DNA of 64,000 nt from Sphingosinicella microcystinivorans. Its GTDB lineage: Bacteria > Pseudomonadota > Alphaproteobacteria > Sphingomonadales > Sphingomonadaceae. Numbering within the stretch: position 1 is the stretch's first letter; each line of letters starts with the position of its first letter. Where the stretch lies: contig NZ_CP116005.1 of the NCBI RefSeq assembly GCF_027941835.1, positions 4,293,501 to 4,357,500 of the forward strand, read 5' to 3'. Of this stretch, positions 43,789-53,376 are shown piece by piece. The notes under the pieces were generated by a model. That model was not told where the DNA came from and did no database searches. It was given only the letters and a program-made list of their open reading frames with translations. Position numbers and translations under genes: made by a program.

Positions 43789-45969
43789 TCACTCCATCCC
43801 GATCGTCCGCACGAGGACTTGCCGGTCGCCCACATGCACGGGTTGCGCCGTGTCCGGTCGGCTCTCGACCAGCCTCTTCATGCCCTCGCCGAGCGCATAT
43901 CGGGTGCGACGCCAGCGGATTTCGGGCAGCGGACCATTGGAAGCGAGCAGGAGCGCGATTTCCATTCGCCGGCACGACCGGCCGGTGCAGCCGACATAGG
44001 CGGGGATGCCCCTGATGTCCGGCCGCGTACCGTTGACGGTCACGCTTCGGATTGCGCCGCCCTTCGCGATGAGAAACTCCTGCCGGTCGGCCAGCGGCGA
44101 ATCCACCGCGATGACGATCTTCCGTTCGTCCCCGAGCGTAGAATCGAAACGAACCTCGACGGTGCCGTCGTCGACGATTGCCGGTGCCGGCGCGTGCCAG
44201 TTGCCGTTGTCGTCTGGCGTATCGGCGAAATCCGCGACCGCCTTCATGGATTCCGGAATCGGGCCGTTGTTCTCCACCAGGAACGCGGCCTTCCCGTCCG
44301 CATCTTCATGGACCACGGAAAGATGCCGGGGCGCGCCGCGCGTGTAGGCAGGCACGGTCAGGGCGGCGAGGGTCGCGCCCAGAGCGATGACGGCGCAAAC
44401 CGCCGGGACGAGATGCGAGCGCGGACCATGCAGCGGCATGAACAGCAGGAGCATGAGAACGAGGAGCGCGCTCACCGGCGCAGAATTCTCGATGAACAAT
44501 CCTTCCTCGAGTCCCCCGGCGAGGGGAAGGGCGATGACGGTGAACAGGACCGCCGCGACCGCGAGCAACAGGACCACGAAACGCCACGACGGCGCAAAGC
44601 ATGACGCGGCCGCGGCGGCGATGACCGCGACGAGAGGCCATGCCGCCAGGATCGACAATCCCGGGATGAACACGAAAGCCGCGAGGATCGGCACGCTGAT
44701 CCAGATCCAGGCGGATGCGGCCGACCGCGACGGGTTCTCCGCGCGCATCAGGTGGACGACGAGTCCCGCGCCCGCAAGCGCGGCCGCCGCAAAGGCGAGC
44801 CTGAGGACGGCGGGATAGGCGGTGCCGAACGCCGCATCGGCCCTCAGCGCCGCGATTAGCGCGCCGACGGCCACCGATGCGCCCACCCCCGCGATCAGCG
44901 CGAGCGGCGGCAGCAGCATCGCCTTCCGTCGCCCGCCGCGGCCCGCGCGCAGAAAGACGACGGCGGCCGCGGCCGCGCCGAGCCCGAGGAGAACGACCGC
45001 CGCGCCGTGCGGCAGCACGAGCGTGACCTTGCGGTCGAGATCGGTGAAGACGCGCTCGCCTTCCGCCCCCTTCGGCCGTGTCTCCGCAAAGCCGGTCGCA
45101 GCGGCAAGGACGCTCGCGCCCATGTGGCGCACGGAGCGCACGTCCAGATGCGAAAGATCGTCGAGCGGCGTATGATAGCGCTTGCCCGCGCCGATGATGG
45201 AATAGTTCGCGGCGTCGACGCCCATCGGCAGGAACATGGTGAGGTCGGTGTCGTTGGGCAGAAGCTCGTAGAAATCCGTCGCGAGCGCATTGGCCGAGGC
45301 CATCTGCCCGCCCGCGATCAGGGCGTCGAGATCATGGGCATTGGGCCGGCTCGTCTGGAACATGTTGACGCCGCCGGTCGTGCCGCGCGCCTCGACGTTC
45401 ACGACGGCCCCGACCTGCGCGCGCAGCGGGTCGTGCGCGGCGAAGGCGGCCGCACCGACAAGCCCGGCCTCCTCGGCGTCGCTGAGCAGCACGAGCACCG
45501 GCCGCGCGAGGTCGCGCCCTTTCAGAAGATGCGCGACCTCCAGGATGACCGCGATGCCGATACCGTCGTCCGCGGCGCCCGGGCCTGCCGGTACGGAATC
45601 ATAATGCGCCGCCAGCATCACCGCGTCGTCGCCGGGCGGCGTCACCCAGAACAGTATGTTGCGGGGGCGGGCGCAGATCGCCGCGCCTTCCCGGATCGCG
45701 TTGCAATGGAAGCGTTCCCGGACGAGCGGCGCAAATCCGGCTTTGCGTATCTCGGCAAGCAGCCGCTGCTCGACCGCGTCATTGGCTTCGCTGTCCGTCG
45801 GGTGCGGGCGCTGGTCGCCGAGAATGACCGCGAGCCGCCCGATCGCGCGTTCGGTGTCGAACGCCGTTTCGATGCTCCCCGGCGGATGGACGCCGATCGG
45901 GCGAAGCGTCCAGAGCGCAAGCAGGGCCATGCAAATCGCAAGCCCGCTCCATGCTTTCCATCCCGCCAT
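43789..45969 (-). CDS. M28-family zinc aminopeptidase with C-terminal membrane domain
   Basis: The 726-residue protein has an N-terminal signal anchor (about 5-22) and an M28 catalytic domain with two-zinc ligands His122 (AHYDS), Asp134 (GAADDG), Glu166-167 (DAEEAG), Glu193 (VNVEARG) and His266 (RYHTPLDD). Seven or eight membrane helices follow (about 310-560), then a beta-rich C-terminal domain. This layout resembles ER metallopeptidase 1-type proteins. It faces the periplasm by prediction. It is the last gene of a leftward series beginning with ALDH at 50442, 45 bases after the MFS gene. The peptide theme of region C continues here. Confidence 0.9.
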   Translation of the reverse strand: MAGWKAWSGLAICMALLALWTLRPIGVHPPGSIETAFDTERAIGRLAVILGDQRPHPTDSEANDAVEQRLLAEIRKAGFAPLVRERFHCNAIREGAAICARPRNILFWVTPPGDDAVMLAAHYDSVPAGPGAADDGIGIAVILEVAHLLKGRDLARPVLVLLSDAEEAGLVGAAAFAAHDPLRAQVGAVVNVEARGTTGGVNMFQTSRPNAHDLDALIAGGQMASANALATDFYELLPNDTDLTMFLPMGVDAANYSIIGAGKRYHTPLDDLSHLDVRSVRHMGASVLAAATGFAETRPKGAEGERVFTDLDRKVTLVLPHGAAVVLLGLGAAAAAVVFLRAGRGGRRKAMLLPPLALIAGVGASVAVGALIAALRADAAFGTAYPAVLRLAFAAAALAGAGLVVHLMRAENPSRSAASAWIWISVPILAAFVFIPGLSILAAWPLVAVIAAAAASCFAPSWRFVVLLLAVAAVLFTVIALPLAGGLEEGLFIENSAPVSALLVLMLLLFMPLHGPRSHLVPAVCAVIALGATLAALTVPAYTRGAPRHLSVVHEDADGKAAFLVENNGPIPESMKAVADFADTPDDNGNWHAPAPAIVDDGTVEVRFDSTLGDERKIVIAVDSPLADRQEFLIAKGGAIRSVTVNGTRPDIRGIPAYVGCTGRSCRRMEIALLLASNGPLPEIRWRRTRYALGEGMKRLVESRPDTAQPVHVGDRQVLVRTIGME

Positions 45970-46014
45970 GACACCCCCTTGCCCAAGGCCGATCCGGCCG
46001 ATCCCGAAACGCGC

Positions 46015-47310
46015 TCAGCGCCGCGGCAACGACAGGATCATCGCCGCTGCGACGAGCCCCCCGAGCCCCATCGCGAGCGATACGACGAGAAGGCTGTTGC
46101 CGGCCGCGAAGAGCGCGCCCGCTACGACGGGGCCCACCGCCGATCCGCCGCGGCCGATGCCGATCACGAAGCCCGTGCCGCTGGCCCGCAGCGCCGCCGG
46201 GTAGGTCTCCGCGAAGATCGGGTACAGGCCGACGACGCCCGCATTGACGAAGAAGGCGGCCACCGCGGCCGTGATCGAGAGACGCGTCAGGTCTGCGCCC
46301 GCAAGGCCGAACGCGCCGATCGCGACGAAGCCCGCGATCATCGCACCGATGACGAGCGGACGCAGTTTGAAACGCTGGCTCGCAAGGCCGATGACGACCG
46401 CGCCCAGCAGGTTGCCGACATTGGCGGCGACCAGCACGCCGCCGGCCTGCGACGCATCGAAACCCAGATCGACGACGATCTTCGGGATCCATTTCTGGAT
46501 GTAATAGAAGAACAGGATCTGCGCGAAATAGGCGGTCGTGAGCAGGATCGTGACACGCGCATAGTCGTGCGTGAACAGCGATGCGATGGACGGCTTGATC
46601 ACGCGCGCGGGCGGCGGCGGCAACACGTCGATCTCGGGATGGCCGAGCCGCTTCAGGGTCCGGTTGATGCGAACCAGCGCATCGGCCGGACGCCGCGCAA
46701 TCAGCGAGTCGATGGATTCCGGCAGGAACAGGAGGACGAGCGGAATCATGATCGCGGTCGCCACGGCGCCCAGCATGAACACGGAGCGCCAGTCGCCCGT
46801 CACCGCAAGCAGCTTCGTGGCGAGGAGGCCGCCGAGGATCGCGCCGGTCGAAAACCCGGCGATGTTGAGAACGACGTTCAATCCCCGCCGCTTGTCGTTC
46901 GAGAACTCGGCGACCATCGCGCTCGTCGTGGAGACCATGCCCCCGATGCCGATGCCGGTGAGGAACCGGATCGCGGACAGCATCTCGACACCGCTTGCGA
47001 GCGTCGCGGCATACATGCCGAACGTCATCAGCACGAGGCATCCGAGGATGGTCGGCCGCCGCCCGATGCGATCGGCGACATTGCCGATCAGGACCGACCC
47101 GGCCGCCATCCCGAAAAGCTCCATGGACAGGACGACGCCGAGCGTCGCCTTGTCCACGCCCCATTCCTCCGCGATGCCGGGGGCCGCGAAACTGATCGCG
47201 AGCACATCGAATCCGTCCAGCGCGTTCAGCGCGATGCACAGCGCCACGACGACGATCTGCAGGGTCCGCATCGGCGTCCCGGCGATCACTACCCTCGGGT
47301 CGTTCGTCAT
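46015..47310 (-). CDS. MFS transporter, aromatic acid:H+ symporter (AAHS)-like
   Basis: The 431-residue carrier starts at 47310, where GGAGG lies eight bases upstream; a longer frame to 47352 has no ribosome site. It has twelve helices. NALDGFDVLAISFAAPGIAEEW in helix 1 (key residues DGFD) matches the AAHS family that includes PcaK, BenK and related carriers. FGMAAGSVLIGNVADRIGRR and FLTGIGIGGMVSTTSAM are also family-typical. It is located between an IclR regulator and the M28 peptidase on the same strand. An acidic substrate, aromatic or not, is likely, and the ALDH and SDR upstream may act on it. The substrate is inferred. Confidence 0.88.
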   Translation of the reverse strand: MTNDPRVVIAGTPMRTLQIVVVALCIALNALDGFDVLAISFAAPGIAEEWGVDKATLGVVLSMELFGMAAGSVLIGNVADRIGRRPTILGCLVLMTFGMYAATLASGVEMLSAIRFLTGIGIGGMVSTTSAMVAEFSNDKRRGLNVVLNIAGFSTGAILGGLLATKLLAVTGDWRSVFMLGAVATAIMIPLVLLFLPESIDSLIARRPADALVRINRTLKRLGHPEIDVLPPPPARVIKPSIASLFTHDYARVTILLTTAYFAQILFFYYIQKWIPKIVVDLGFDASQAGGVLVAANVGNLLGAVVIGLASQRFKLRPLVIGAMIAGFVAIGAFGLAGADLTRLSITAAVAAFFVNAGVVGLYPIFAETYPAALRASGTGFVIGIGRGGSAVGPVVAGALFAAGNSLLVVSLAMGLGGLVAAAMILSLPRR

Positions 47311-47374
47311 GTCATGCCCTCCCGCCTGCGATGCGCGCGAAAGCACGCGCACCCGTGAAACCGACGCTACTGCC

Positions 47375-48100
47375 CTATTTCAGCCCGGCAAGATGCCGGG
47401 TGACGACCGCGGCCAGCTCCGGCCGCCGGTCGAGGCATCGCGATACCGGTCCCACCACCACCACCGACAGAAGACGTTCGCTGCCGGTGAGCGGCATGGC
47501 GACCCCCGCCAGATCGGGCGTATACTCGGTGTTGCTCTGGTGCCAGCCCATCGCGTCCGCTTCCTCGAGCCGCGCCTCGACGGCGTCGGGACTCATCGGC
47601 GTCGTCGGCGCGTAGGCGATGAAGTCGATCTTCCGGTAAAGCCGCGCGCGCTCGTCCTTCGGCATCTGCGCGAGCAGCGCCCGTCCCGCCGAGCTCGCGT
47701 GGATCGGCACCCGGTCGCCCGCTTTCGCGAAGTAGCGGACGGGCTGGGGCGATTCCGCGACGTCGACGAATATCGCGTGGACGCCCGCCGGCGCCGAGAT
47801 CGCCACCGTCTCTCCGGTCGCCGTCATCAGGTCGCGGGCAAGACGCAGGTATTTTTCGGGAAGCGGCTCGGCGCGCGTCACTGCTTCGGCAAGCACCAGC
47901 CAGCGGGAGGCGGGGTAATAGCCGCCCCGTCCACGCGGCTCGTAGAGATAGCCTTTCGACGCGAGCGTGCCCACCAGCTTGAACGTGCTCGAACGCGGCC
48001 AGCCGAGGTCTTCCGCGATTTCGGCCGCCGTCGCGGGCTTCAGCCGTCTGGCGAAGTATTCGAGGATTTCCAGCGCATTCGCGGCCTGTCTCACGATCAT
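47375..48100 (-). CDS. IclR-family transcriptional regulator
   Basis: The 241-residue protein has an N-terminal winged helix-turn-helix with ATAAEIAEDLGWPRSSTFKL and GTLASKGYL, followed by the IclR effector domain with IHASSAGRALLAQMPKDER and DLAGVAMPLTG. It ends 64 bases before the MFS start and begins 88 bases after the SDR stop, all on the same strand, so it lies inside the cluster it probably controls. IclR proteins usually regulate catabolic operons for aromatic acids or related compounds, which agrees with the AAHS-type carrier. No ribosome site of good strength was seen before the ATG at 48100. Confidence 0.92.
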   Translation of the reverse strand: MIVRQAANALEILEYFARRLKPATAAEIAEDLGWPRSSTFKLVGTLASKGYLYEPRGRGGYYPASRWLVLAEAVTRAEPLPEKYLRLARDLMTATGETVAISAPAGVHAIFVDVAESPQPVRYFAKAGDRVPIHASSAGRALLAQMPKDERARLYRKIDFIAYAPTTPMSPDAVEARLEEADAMGWHQSNTEYTPDLAGVAMPLTGSERLLSVVVVGPVSRCLDRRPELAAVVTRHLAGLK

Positions 48101-48188
48101 GGTGCTGTTTGCCTGAAGAGGAGCCCGGACATCCGTATGGCCGAAGCGCAGCGGCCCGGGAAGCCGCCGGCCTCTCCCGGCCGTCCAT

Positions 48189-48953
48189 TCAGCGCGCCGT
48201 GAAGCCGCCGTCGACGGGCAGCGCCACGCCGGTCACGAAGCTCGCCTCGTCCGAGACGAGCCACAGCGCCGCGTCGGCGACCTCGCCCGGCTTCACGAGG
48301 CGGCCCATCGGCACCGCCGCCATCAGCTTCGCCTCGTTGGCGGCGGCTTCGGCCGGATCGCCGCTGCGGCCGGTGAAGCCGATCTTCATCGGCGTGTCGG
48401 CAAGGCCGGGGCACACGACGTTGACACGGATATTGTCGGCCGCGAGCGCCAGCGCGAGCGACTTCGCGAGGCCGACGACGCCCCATTTCGCAGCCGAATA
48501 GATGGGGCTCATCATCGAGCCGACCAGTCCCGATACCGAAGCCGTGAAAAGGATCGCGCCGCCGCCGCGCGCGCGCATGTGCGGCGCCGCCTTCCCGGCG
48601 CCGAGTGCCGCCGACGTCACGTTGAGCGCGATCGCCTTGTCATAGGCGGCGAGATCAAGATTCTCGACCGAGGCCGGGCCGGGCATCCCCGCGTGCGCCC
48701 AAAGGATGTCGAGTCCGCCGAGCGCGGCGGCGGCGGCGTCGATGCTGTCCTTCGCGCCGTCGGGATCGACGAGGTCAGCGACGATCGGCACGACGTTTCC
48801 GGCGCCGAAATCGGCGACGAGCGCATCGAGCGCAGGCTTGCTGATGTCGATCGCGGCGACGCGCGCGCCTTCGCGCACGAAGCGTTCGACACCGGCGCGC
48901 CCCATGCCGGACGCGGCAGCGGTGACGGCGGCGAGTTTGCCCTGAAGGCGCAT
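48189..48953 (-). CDS. Short-chain dehydrogenase/reductase (SDR)
   Basis: The 254-residue protein is a classical SDR. The cofactor loop reads VTAAASGMGRA, where the first glycine of TGxxxGxG is replaced by alanine. The catalytic set is Ser in FTASVSGLVG and the YxxxK pair in IYSAAKWG. VNVVCPGLADTPM and DGGFTAR at the end are standard. It starts 10 bases after the ALDH stop, so the two are co-translated and may act in sequence on an alcohol and an aldehyde. An aspartate at the end of the second strand (AAIDIS) favours NAD over NADP. Confidence 0.92.
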   Translation of the reverse strand: MRLQGKLAAVTAAASGMGRAGVERFVREGARVAAIDISKPALDALVADFGAGNVVPIVADLVDPDGAKDSIDAAAAALGGLDILWAHAGMPGPASVENLDLAAYDKAIALNVTSAALGAGKAAPHMRARGGGAILFTASVSGLVGSMMSPIYSAAKWGVVGLAKSLALALAADNIRVNVVCPGLADTPMKIGFTGRSGDPAEAAANEAKLMAAVPMGRLVKPGEVADAALWLVSDEASFVTGVALPVDGGFTAR

Positions 48954-48963
48954 GGCGTTCTCC

Positions 48964-50442
48964 TCAAGCTGCGAACGGGTCCGGGAACCTGCCCGTGGTC
49001 GAAACGATGGTGGTCTTGGTCTCGAGGAACGGGTCGAGCCCTTCGATGCCGTTCTCGCGGCCCCAGCCGCTGGCCTTGACGCCGCCGTAGGGCGTCGACC
49101 AGCGGATGTAGCGATAGGTGTTCACCCACACCATGCCCGCCTCGATCCGGGCGGCGACCCGGTGCGCGCGGCCGGTATCGCCGGACCAGAGCCCCGCGGC
49201 GAGGCCGTAGGGCGTCGAGTTGGCGATGGCGATCGCATCCTCCTCGTCCTCGAAAGGGATGATCGCGGCAACCGGCCCGAAGATCTCTTCCTGCGCGATC
49301 CGCATTCCCGGGGCTACGCCGGCAAACACGGTCGGCTCGACGAAGAAGCCCTCGGAAAGTCCGGCGCGGTCGATCCGCGCGCCGCCCGTCACCAGCTCGG
49401 CGCCTTCCTCGCGCCCGATCGCCACGTAGGACAGCGTCTTTTCGAGCTGCTGCGCATGGGCCTGCGGACCCATGTGCGTCGCCGGATCGAGCGGCATACC
49501 GACGCGCACGCGCGCGGCGCGTTCGCGGAACGCCTCGACGACCCGGTCGTAGACCGGGCGCTCGACGAGCACGCGGCTGCCGAGCGCGCAGCTCTGGCCG
49601 CACAGCGCCCATGCCGAGCCCGTCGCGGCGTTCAGCGCCTGCTCGACGTCGGCATCGGCGAAGATGATGTGCGGCGCCTTGCCGCCGAGTTCGAAGGTGC
49701 AGCGGGTGAGCGTGTCCGCCCCCGCCTTCAGGATGGTCTTCGCCGTCGCGCCTTCGCCCGTGAAGCTGATCTTGGCGACGTCGGGATGCGCGACGAGCCG
49801 CGCGCCGGCGACCGGCCCGTCCCCCGGCACGACGTTGACGACGCCCGCCGGAAAGCCCGCCGCCTCGAAAATCCGTGCGAGTGCGAGCGACGATGCCGGG
49901 GTCTGCTCGGCGGGCTTCAGCACCACGGTGCAGCCCGCCGCGAGCGCGGGGCCGAGCTTCCACGCCGCCGCCATCAGCGGCACGTTCCACGGCGTGATCG
50001 CGCCGACGACGCCGACCGGATGCCGCGTCGTGAACGCGTGCACGCTGTCGTCCATCGGGATCGTGCGCCCGCCGAGCTTGTCCGCCAGCGACGCGAACCA
50101 GTGATAATATTGGGCGTGCAGCCCGATGTCGCCGCGGGATTCCCGAACGGCGCGGCCGTTGTCGCGCGTCTCGATCTCCGCCAGCGCATCGACCTGCGTC
50201 GCGTAGAGATCCGCGAACCTGCGCATCAGCGCCGCCCGCTCCCACGGCGGCATCTTCCGCCACGGTTCGAACGCGTCCTTCGCCGCTGCCACCGCGCGAT
50301 CAATGTCCCTGACCCCGCCGTAGGCGACATCGCCCCACGGGGCGCCCCGCGCGGGGTCGATGCTCGGCCGGACGCCGCCGTCGACCGGGCTTGCCCATGC
50401 GCCGCCGATGAAAAGGCGGTCGAAGCGAAAATCGGACAGCAT
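48964..50442 (-). CDS. NAD(P)-dependent aldehyde dehydrogenase
   Basis: The 492-residue enzyme has normal ALDH length. The cofactor fold includes GAITPWNVPLM and VLKPAEQTPAS. The general base Glu lies in TFELGGKAPHII, the nucleophilic Cys in CGQSCALGSRVLV, and EEIFGPVAAIIPF is also present. GGGGAG lies six bases before the ATG at 50442. It is the first gene of the leftward series with SDR, IclR, MFS and M28 peptidase. Its leader carries a GGGAC-T6-GTCCC hairpin and, further up, the palindrome at 50511-50527 with a TTACCC box. The substrate is not evident. Confidence 0.93.
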   Translation of the reverse strand: MLSDFRFDRLFIGGAWASPVDGGVRPSIDPARGAPWGDVAYGGVRDIDRAVAAAKDAFEPWRKMPPWERAALMRRFADLYATQVDALAEIETRDNGRAVRESRGDIGLHAQYYHWFASLADKLGGRTIPMDDSVHAFTTRHPVGVVGAITPWNVPLMAAAWKLGPALAAGCTVVLKPAEQTPASSLALARIFEAAGFPAGVVNVVPGDGPVAGARLVAHPDVAKISFTGEGATAKTILKAGADTLTRCTFELGGKAPHIIFADADVEQALNAATGSAWALCGQSCALGSRVLVERPVYDRVVEAFRERAARVRVGMPLDPATHMGPQAHAQQLEKTLSYVAIGREEGAELVTGGARIDRAGLSEGFFVEPTVFAGVAPGMRIAQEEIFGPVAAIIPFEDEEDAIAIANSTPYGLAAGLWSGDTGRAHRVAARIEAGMVWVNTYRYIRWSTPYGGVKASGWGRENGIEGLDPFLETKTTIVSTTGRFPDPFAA

Positions 50443-50467
50443 CCCGACTCCCCAAGGTTTCTGATCC

Positions 50468-50483
50468 GGGACTTTTTTGTCCC
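50468..50483 (-). promoter_or_regulatory. Hairpin in the ALDH leader
   Basis: GGGAC and GTCCC form a perfect 5-bp stem around six T (six A on the transcribed strand), 26 bases before the ALDH start. It is followed on the plus strand by TGTACA, so CCCTGTACA spans 50481-50489; the same 9-mer occurs at 39838-39846. Whether it acts as an RNA hairpin or a DNA site is unknown. Confidence 0.4.
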
Positions 50484-50510
50484 TGTACAGAGATTCGAGT
50501 CAAGAAAGCC

Positions 50511-50527
50511 GACGGGTAATACCCGTC
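50511..50527. promoter_or_regulatory. Perfect palindrome with TTACCC box, ALDH promoter region
   Basis: GACGGGTAATACCCGTC has 8-base arms around one central base. On the minus strand it contains TTACCC (50519-50514), 72 bases before the ALDH start, in the same orientation as the boxes upstream of three other local genes. It also lies 11 bases after the regulator stop codon, so a role as a transcript-end hairpin is the alternative. A minus-strand TTGACT (50503-50498) lies between it and ALDH. Confidence 0.5.
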
Positions 50528-50537
50528 GCGGCGTCCC

Positions 50538-53222
50538 TCAATGCGTGTGCGCCGCGACCGGTTCGCTGCTCGGTATCAGCCCCCGTTCGGCGGAGATGCG
50601 GACCGCGTCGCGGCGCTTGCTGACGCCGATCTTGCGGAAAACCGACTTCAGCCGGTATTTCACCGTGTCCGGAGACATGCCGATCAGCCGGGCGATCTCC
50701 TTGTTGGAATGCCCCTGGCTCAGATAGAGCAGCACCTCGGCCTCCGCCTCGCTGAACACGCCGAAAACCGTGGCGCTGCCGCGATGGGCGGCAAGCGCCT
50801 TGGCCAGCGATTTCAGGAACTGCGCGCGGAACCGCCCGAGCTGCGCGTCCGCCTGCAGCGCCTCGTCGAGGCAGGGCTGCACGAACTGCCGCGCTTCCAC
50901 GAACGGGCGGATGATGTTCTGGAACATGGCGATGCTGATCGCCTCGTCGAAGCAGCAGCGCGCCTCCGCCGCCGCGCCCTGCCCGCGCAGGGCTGCGGCG
51001 GCGAGGATGTTGACGTCGATCAGCAGGCGCCCGGCGCCCCGCTGCTCCGCCCACGCGCGCAGCCGCCCGATTTCCTCCAGCGCCCGGTCCCACGCGCTGA
51101 CGAGCAGGTGCAGGCGGACCCGGCACAGCGACGCCGCCGTCGCCACGGGGCGGTACTGCGGCGACTCCTCCGCCATCATGTCGGCCAGCGCGTCGAGGCC
51201 GATGACCGCCGCAGCCGCGAGCACGGCCTGCGCGGGCGCGCCCTGCGCGATCTGCACGTCGATATTGCAGATGTCGGCCAGCATCTCCAGCTGACGCAGC
51301 CGCCGCCGCGCCGCCACGCGCCGCGCGCGCGCAAGGATGTCGCAGGCCTCGTCGAACGCGCCCTCGCTCGCCAGCGCGCGCGCCTCGGTGAAATAGGCCG
51401 CCGCGTAGACATCCACCCAGCCGTCCGACTGCTCCATGTGCGGCAGCGCCCACGACAGCAGCTCGCGCGCCTCGGCGGTCTGGTCCTGTTCGAAGAGGAG
51501 TTCGGCCTGAAAGGCGGCACAGTTCGCGGCGAGGTCGGAGCGGCTGCCGAAGTTGTCGACCGTGTCGCGCCATGCGGTTTCCAGGATCGTCCCCGCTTCC
51601 TTGGAGCGGCCCTGCGCGCGCTTGATCCGCGCTTCGAGGAAACGCGTGAACAGGTCGCTGTAGAGCGAACCGATGGCGACGTAGTGATCGCGCGCGGCGA
51701 GCGTCGGCTGAAGCGCGCGTTCCAGCCAGCCGCCTTCGTAGTACTTGGCGCCCAGCGTCTCACTGAAATTGGCGAGGACGAGATGGTCGTTGGCGGGCAG
51801 CTTGCGGAGCAGCGCCTCGCGCGCGAGCAGGTCCTCGAAGGTGACGGGCTGGTTCTCGTAGTCGGAGAGCGTATCGCCGACGACGCGGATTTCCGTGCGC
51901 AGGTCGACCGGCATGTCGGCCGCGTCGGCGCCCGCCGCGAACAGGTCGAACTCCGCGCGCGCCGCGCCGATCTCGCCGCGCTTGATCTGGAGATAGACGA
52001 GCGCGAGCACGAGGCGCGGCCGGGCGCGAACGAGCGCCAGCGGCAGCTTCCCAAGGCCGCGCTCGGCGACGCCTTGCAGGCCTTGCGGGATCAGCCGCCA
52101 GCCGCCGGCCTCTTCCAGGATGTCCCCGATCAGCATGTCGTCGGCGGACAATATGGCGTGGTTGACCGCCTCGGCGATCTGGGCGCGCTCGGCGAACCAG
52201 CGCGCGATCCGCCGCTGGAGCGCCGTGAACTGCGGGCGGTCCGAACGCTCGAAACGATCGCGCAGGTAATCGGCGAACAGCTGGTGATAGCGGTATTCGC
52301 GGCGCTCCCACGTCACCGGGGAGAGGAAGACGCCCTGCTGCTCGAGCCGTTCCAGCACCATCCAGCCGTCCTGCCGGTCGCAGAGCAGATCGACCGCTTC
52401 CCCCGTCAGGCGGTCAAGCAGCGCCGTGCGCAGCACGATGTCGCGCGTCTCCTGCGGCAGCGTCATCAGCACCTGCTCGGAGAGATAGCGCGCGAGGTCA
52501 GAGCTCGATCCGCAATACTCGTCGATCACCCGCTCGGCCCCGAGGCCGCGCTTGATCGACAGCGAGGCGAGCTGCACCGCGATCGGCCAGCCTTCCGTGC
52601 GGTCGAGCAGCGTGTCGATGTCGATCGTCTCCAGCGACCCGTCGGTGCGGCAGAGGAGGCATTCGGCCTCCTGCGCCGAGAACTTGAGATCGGCCGCGGC
52701 GATCTCCAGCAGTTGCTCCTCGGCCGCCAGCACCGACTGGCCGAGCCACGGGTAGTCGCGCGATGCGAAGATGAAGTGGCAGTTGGGCGGCGCGAGCCGC
52801 ACCAGCGACTGGAGGAAATTCGCGACCGGCTCGCTGTAGGCGTGGTGCAGGTCGTCGAGGATGAGGACGACCGGCACGGGGCGGTCGGCCAGCCCGTTGA
52901 TGATCGCCGACAGGGCGGCGCGGGGCGGCAGGTCGGCGGAAACGGACCTGCCGTCGTTCTCCTGGAGCATGGCGAGCAGCAGGTAGTTCACGAACCGCTT
53001 GAGGTCGCGGTCGTCGTGTTCGAGCGTCAGCCATGCGACCTGCGCCGCGGCGGGGTCCAGGCTGTCGCGCCACTGGGCGAGAAGGCTCGTCTTCCCGTAT
53101 CCGGCAGGAGCATGGACGAGCGTCAGGCGATGGGTGAACGCGCCGTTCAGCCGTTCAAGCAGCAGGTCGCGGCTGATCTGCTCGCCCATCCACACGGGCG
53201 GATCGAACTTGGCGGCGATCAT
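50538..53222 (-). CDS. MalT-like LuxR-family ATP-dependent regulator (LAL type)
   Basis: The 894-residue protein starts at the ATG 53222 (MIAAKFDPPVWMGEQ); longer frames rely on unlikely starts. Walker A is APAGYGKTS at about residue 38-46, and Walker B is VVLILDDLHH. A long helical TPR-like region follows, and the C-terminal LuxR helix-turn-helix reads EAEVLLYLSQGHSNKEIARL with MSPDTVKYRLKSVFRKIG. This is the architecture of MalT and other STAND regulators, which assemble on repeated short DNA boxes when bound to ATP and an inducer. Repeated TTACCC boxes upstream of neighbouring genes are a plausible target set. No strong ribosome site was found. Confidence 0.9.
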   Translation of the reverse strand: MIAAKFDPPVWMGEQISRDLLLERLNGAFTHRLTLVHAPAGYGKTSLLAQWRDSLDPAAAQVAWLTLEHDDRDLKRFVNYLLLAMLQENDGRSVSADLPPRAALSAIINGLADRPVPVVLILDDLHHAYSEPVANFLQSLVRLAPPNCHFIFASRDYPWLGQSVLAAEEQLLEIAAADLKFSAQEAECLLCRTDGSLETIDIDTLLDRTEGWPIAVQLASLSIKRGLGAERVIDEYCGSSSDLARYLSEQVLMTLPQETRDIVLRTALLDRLTGEAVDLLCDRQDGWMVLERLEQQGVFLSPVTWERREYRYHQLFADYLRDRFERSDRPQFTALQRRIARWFAERAQIAEAVNHAILSADDMLIGDILEEAGGWRLIPQGLQGVAERGLGKLPLALVRARPRLVLALVYLQIKRGEIGAARAEFDLFAAGADAADMPVDLRTEIRVVGDTLSDYENQPVTFEDLLAREALLRKLPANDHLVLANFSETLGAKYYEGGWLERALQPTLAARDHYVAIGSLYSDLFTRFLEARIKRAQGRSKEAGTILETAWRDTVDNFGSRSDLAANCAAFQAELLFEQDQTAEARELLSWALPHMEQSDGWVDVYAAAYFTEARALASEGAFDEACDILARARRVAARRRLRQLEMLADICNIDVQIAQGAPAQAVLAAAAVIGLDALADMMAEESPQYRPVATAASLCRVRLHLLVSAWDRALEEIGRLRAWAEQRGAGRLLIDVNILAAAALRGQGAAAEARCCFDEAISIAMFQNIIRPFVEARQFVQPCLDEALQADAQLGRFRAQFLKSLAKALAAHRGSATVFGVFSEAEAEVLLYLSQGHSNKEIARLIGMSPDTVKYRLKSVFRKIGVSKRRDAVRISAERGLIPSSEPVAAHTH

Positions 53223-53376
53223 GTCTTGCACGTGGCCTGAGCTCCCTCTGCACCCCCTCTGCCTCGCGAAGTTACGGGTCGAGGGCCGGACTGACAACCG
53301 TGCGGCGTCGCCCCCGGCAAACGGCTTCGCAGCCGACCCGAACGGCCGGCGCCGGCAGCGGCGGGACGGTGCGTGC

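Noticed and set aside
50541-53240. An 899-codon plus-strand open frame over the MalT-like regulator
   Set aside because: It mirrors the regulator codon for codon, has low complexity, and the minus strand carries Walker and LuxR motifs.
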